A stretch of 5,474 nt of DNA from Caldifarciminota bacterium (GTDB taxonomy: Bacteria; Hydrothermota; Hydrothermia; B15-G9; WFZT01). The notes under the pieces were generated by a model. That model ran no database searches, was not told the origin of the DNA, and saw nothing but the letters and a program-made list of their open reading frames with translations. How positions within the stretch are numbered: position 1 is the first letter of the stretch; every line of letters begins with the position of its first letter. The stretch covers positions 1 through 5,474 of the forward strand of contig JALXCE010000210.1 of NCBI GenBank assembly GCA_026991055.1, given 5' to 3'. The translations under genes and the position numbers were made by a program. Shown piece after piece: positions 5,382 to 5,474 of the stretch.

Positions 5382-5410
5382 ATTTTACCTTTCTACTGCA
5401 AACCTGTCAA
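5382..5410 (-). promoter_or_regulatory. Near-consensus sigma70 promoter of the solute-binding gene
   Basis: On the minus strand TTGACA (5405-5410) and TAAAAT (5382-5387) are separated by exactly 17 bases. Transcription would start near 5375, giving a very short leader that is little more than the Shine-Dalgarno site. The -35 box lies just after the stop codon of the upstream LysM-like gene, so the two genes are probably separate units. I see no obvious operator overlapping it. Confidence 0.8.
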
Positions 5411-5414
5411 ATAG

Positions 5415-5474
5415 CTAAATATCAACGGGAATTCTAACAACTCTACCCGGTTTGATCTGTTTCGGGTCTTTGAT
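5415..5474 (-). CDS. C-terminal end of a LysM-like domain protein (partial)
   Basis: Only the last 19 residues and a TAG stop are in the window. They read IKDPKQIKPGRVVRIPVDI, which fits the end of a LysM motif (I-x-D-P-x-x-I-x-P-G-x-x-L-x-I-P), a peptidoglycan- or glycan-binding module often found at the end of secreted proteins and hydrolases. Nothing can be said of the rest of the protein. The call rests on one short motif. Confidence 0.65.
   Translation of the reverse strand: MKDPKQIKPGRVVRIPVDI

Overview
The window looks like chromosomal DNA from a diderm, possibly thermophilic, bacterium. The proteins are rich in Lys, Glu and Ile, the genes are tightly packed, Shine-Dalgarno sites and sigma70-type promoters are readable, the tRNA lacks an encoded CCA end, and there is a periplasmic-type solute-binding protein without a lipobox. 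I cannot name the lineage from sequence alone.

Layout, left to right. (1) Positions 1-2824 hold one leftward (minus-strand) transcription unit. A consensus-like promoter (2796-2824) reads into tRNA-Thr(CGU) (2708-2780). It continues without a visible terminator into a 44-residue CcmD-like membrane protein, a 165-residue membrane-anchored protein with a degenerate OmpA-like domain, and two GT4-type glycosyltransferases. The second glycosyltransferase runs off the left edge. The protein genes overlap or are separated by only a few bases, so they are probably translationally coupled. Two GT4 enzymes in a row suggest part of a surface glycan or glycolipid pathway. (2) Positions 2825-4137 are an AT-richer island, transcribed rightward where genes can be seen. 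It has an intact MntA-like minimal nucleotidyltransferase (3145-3450), overlapped by the start of its expected HEPN partner HepT. HepT is broken by an internal, out-of-frame deletion that removes the catalytic core. Beyond it lie a decayed-looking open frame, a perfect 13-bp palindrome (3817-3848) and a nested inverted repeat (3978-4070). (3) Positions 4138-5474 are again leftward. A branched-chain-amino-acid-type solute-binding protein (4196-5362) has its own near-perfect promoter and Shine-Dalgarno site and a strong GC-rich terminator hairpin, so it looks monocistronic. The last 60 bases hold the C-terminal end of a LysM-like protein.

How they fit together: the left unit is envelope or glycan assembly downstream of a tRNA gene, and the right gene is nutrient capture. 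The middle is a toxin-antitoxin remnant in which the antitoxin-type enzyme outlived its toxin. I found no convincing undescribed multi-gene system. The points most worth following are the HepT deletion, the two palindromic structures in the gene-free stretch, and the tRNA-headed operon.
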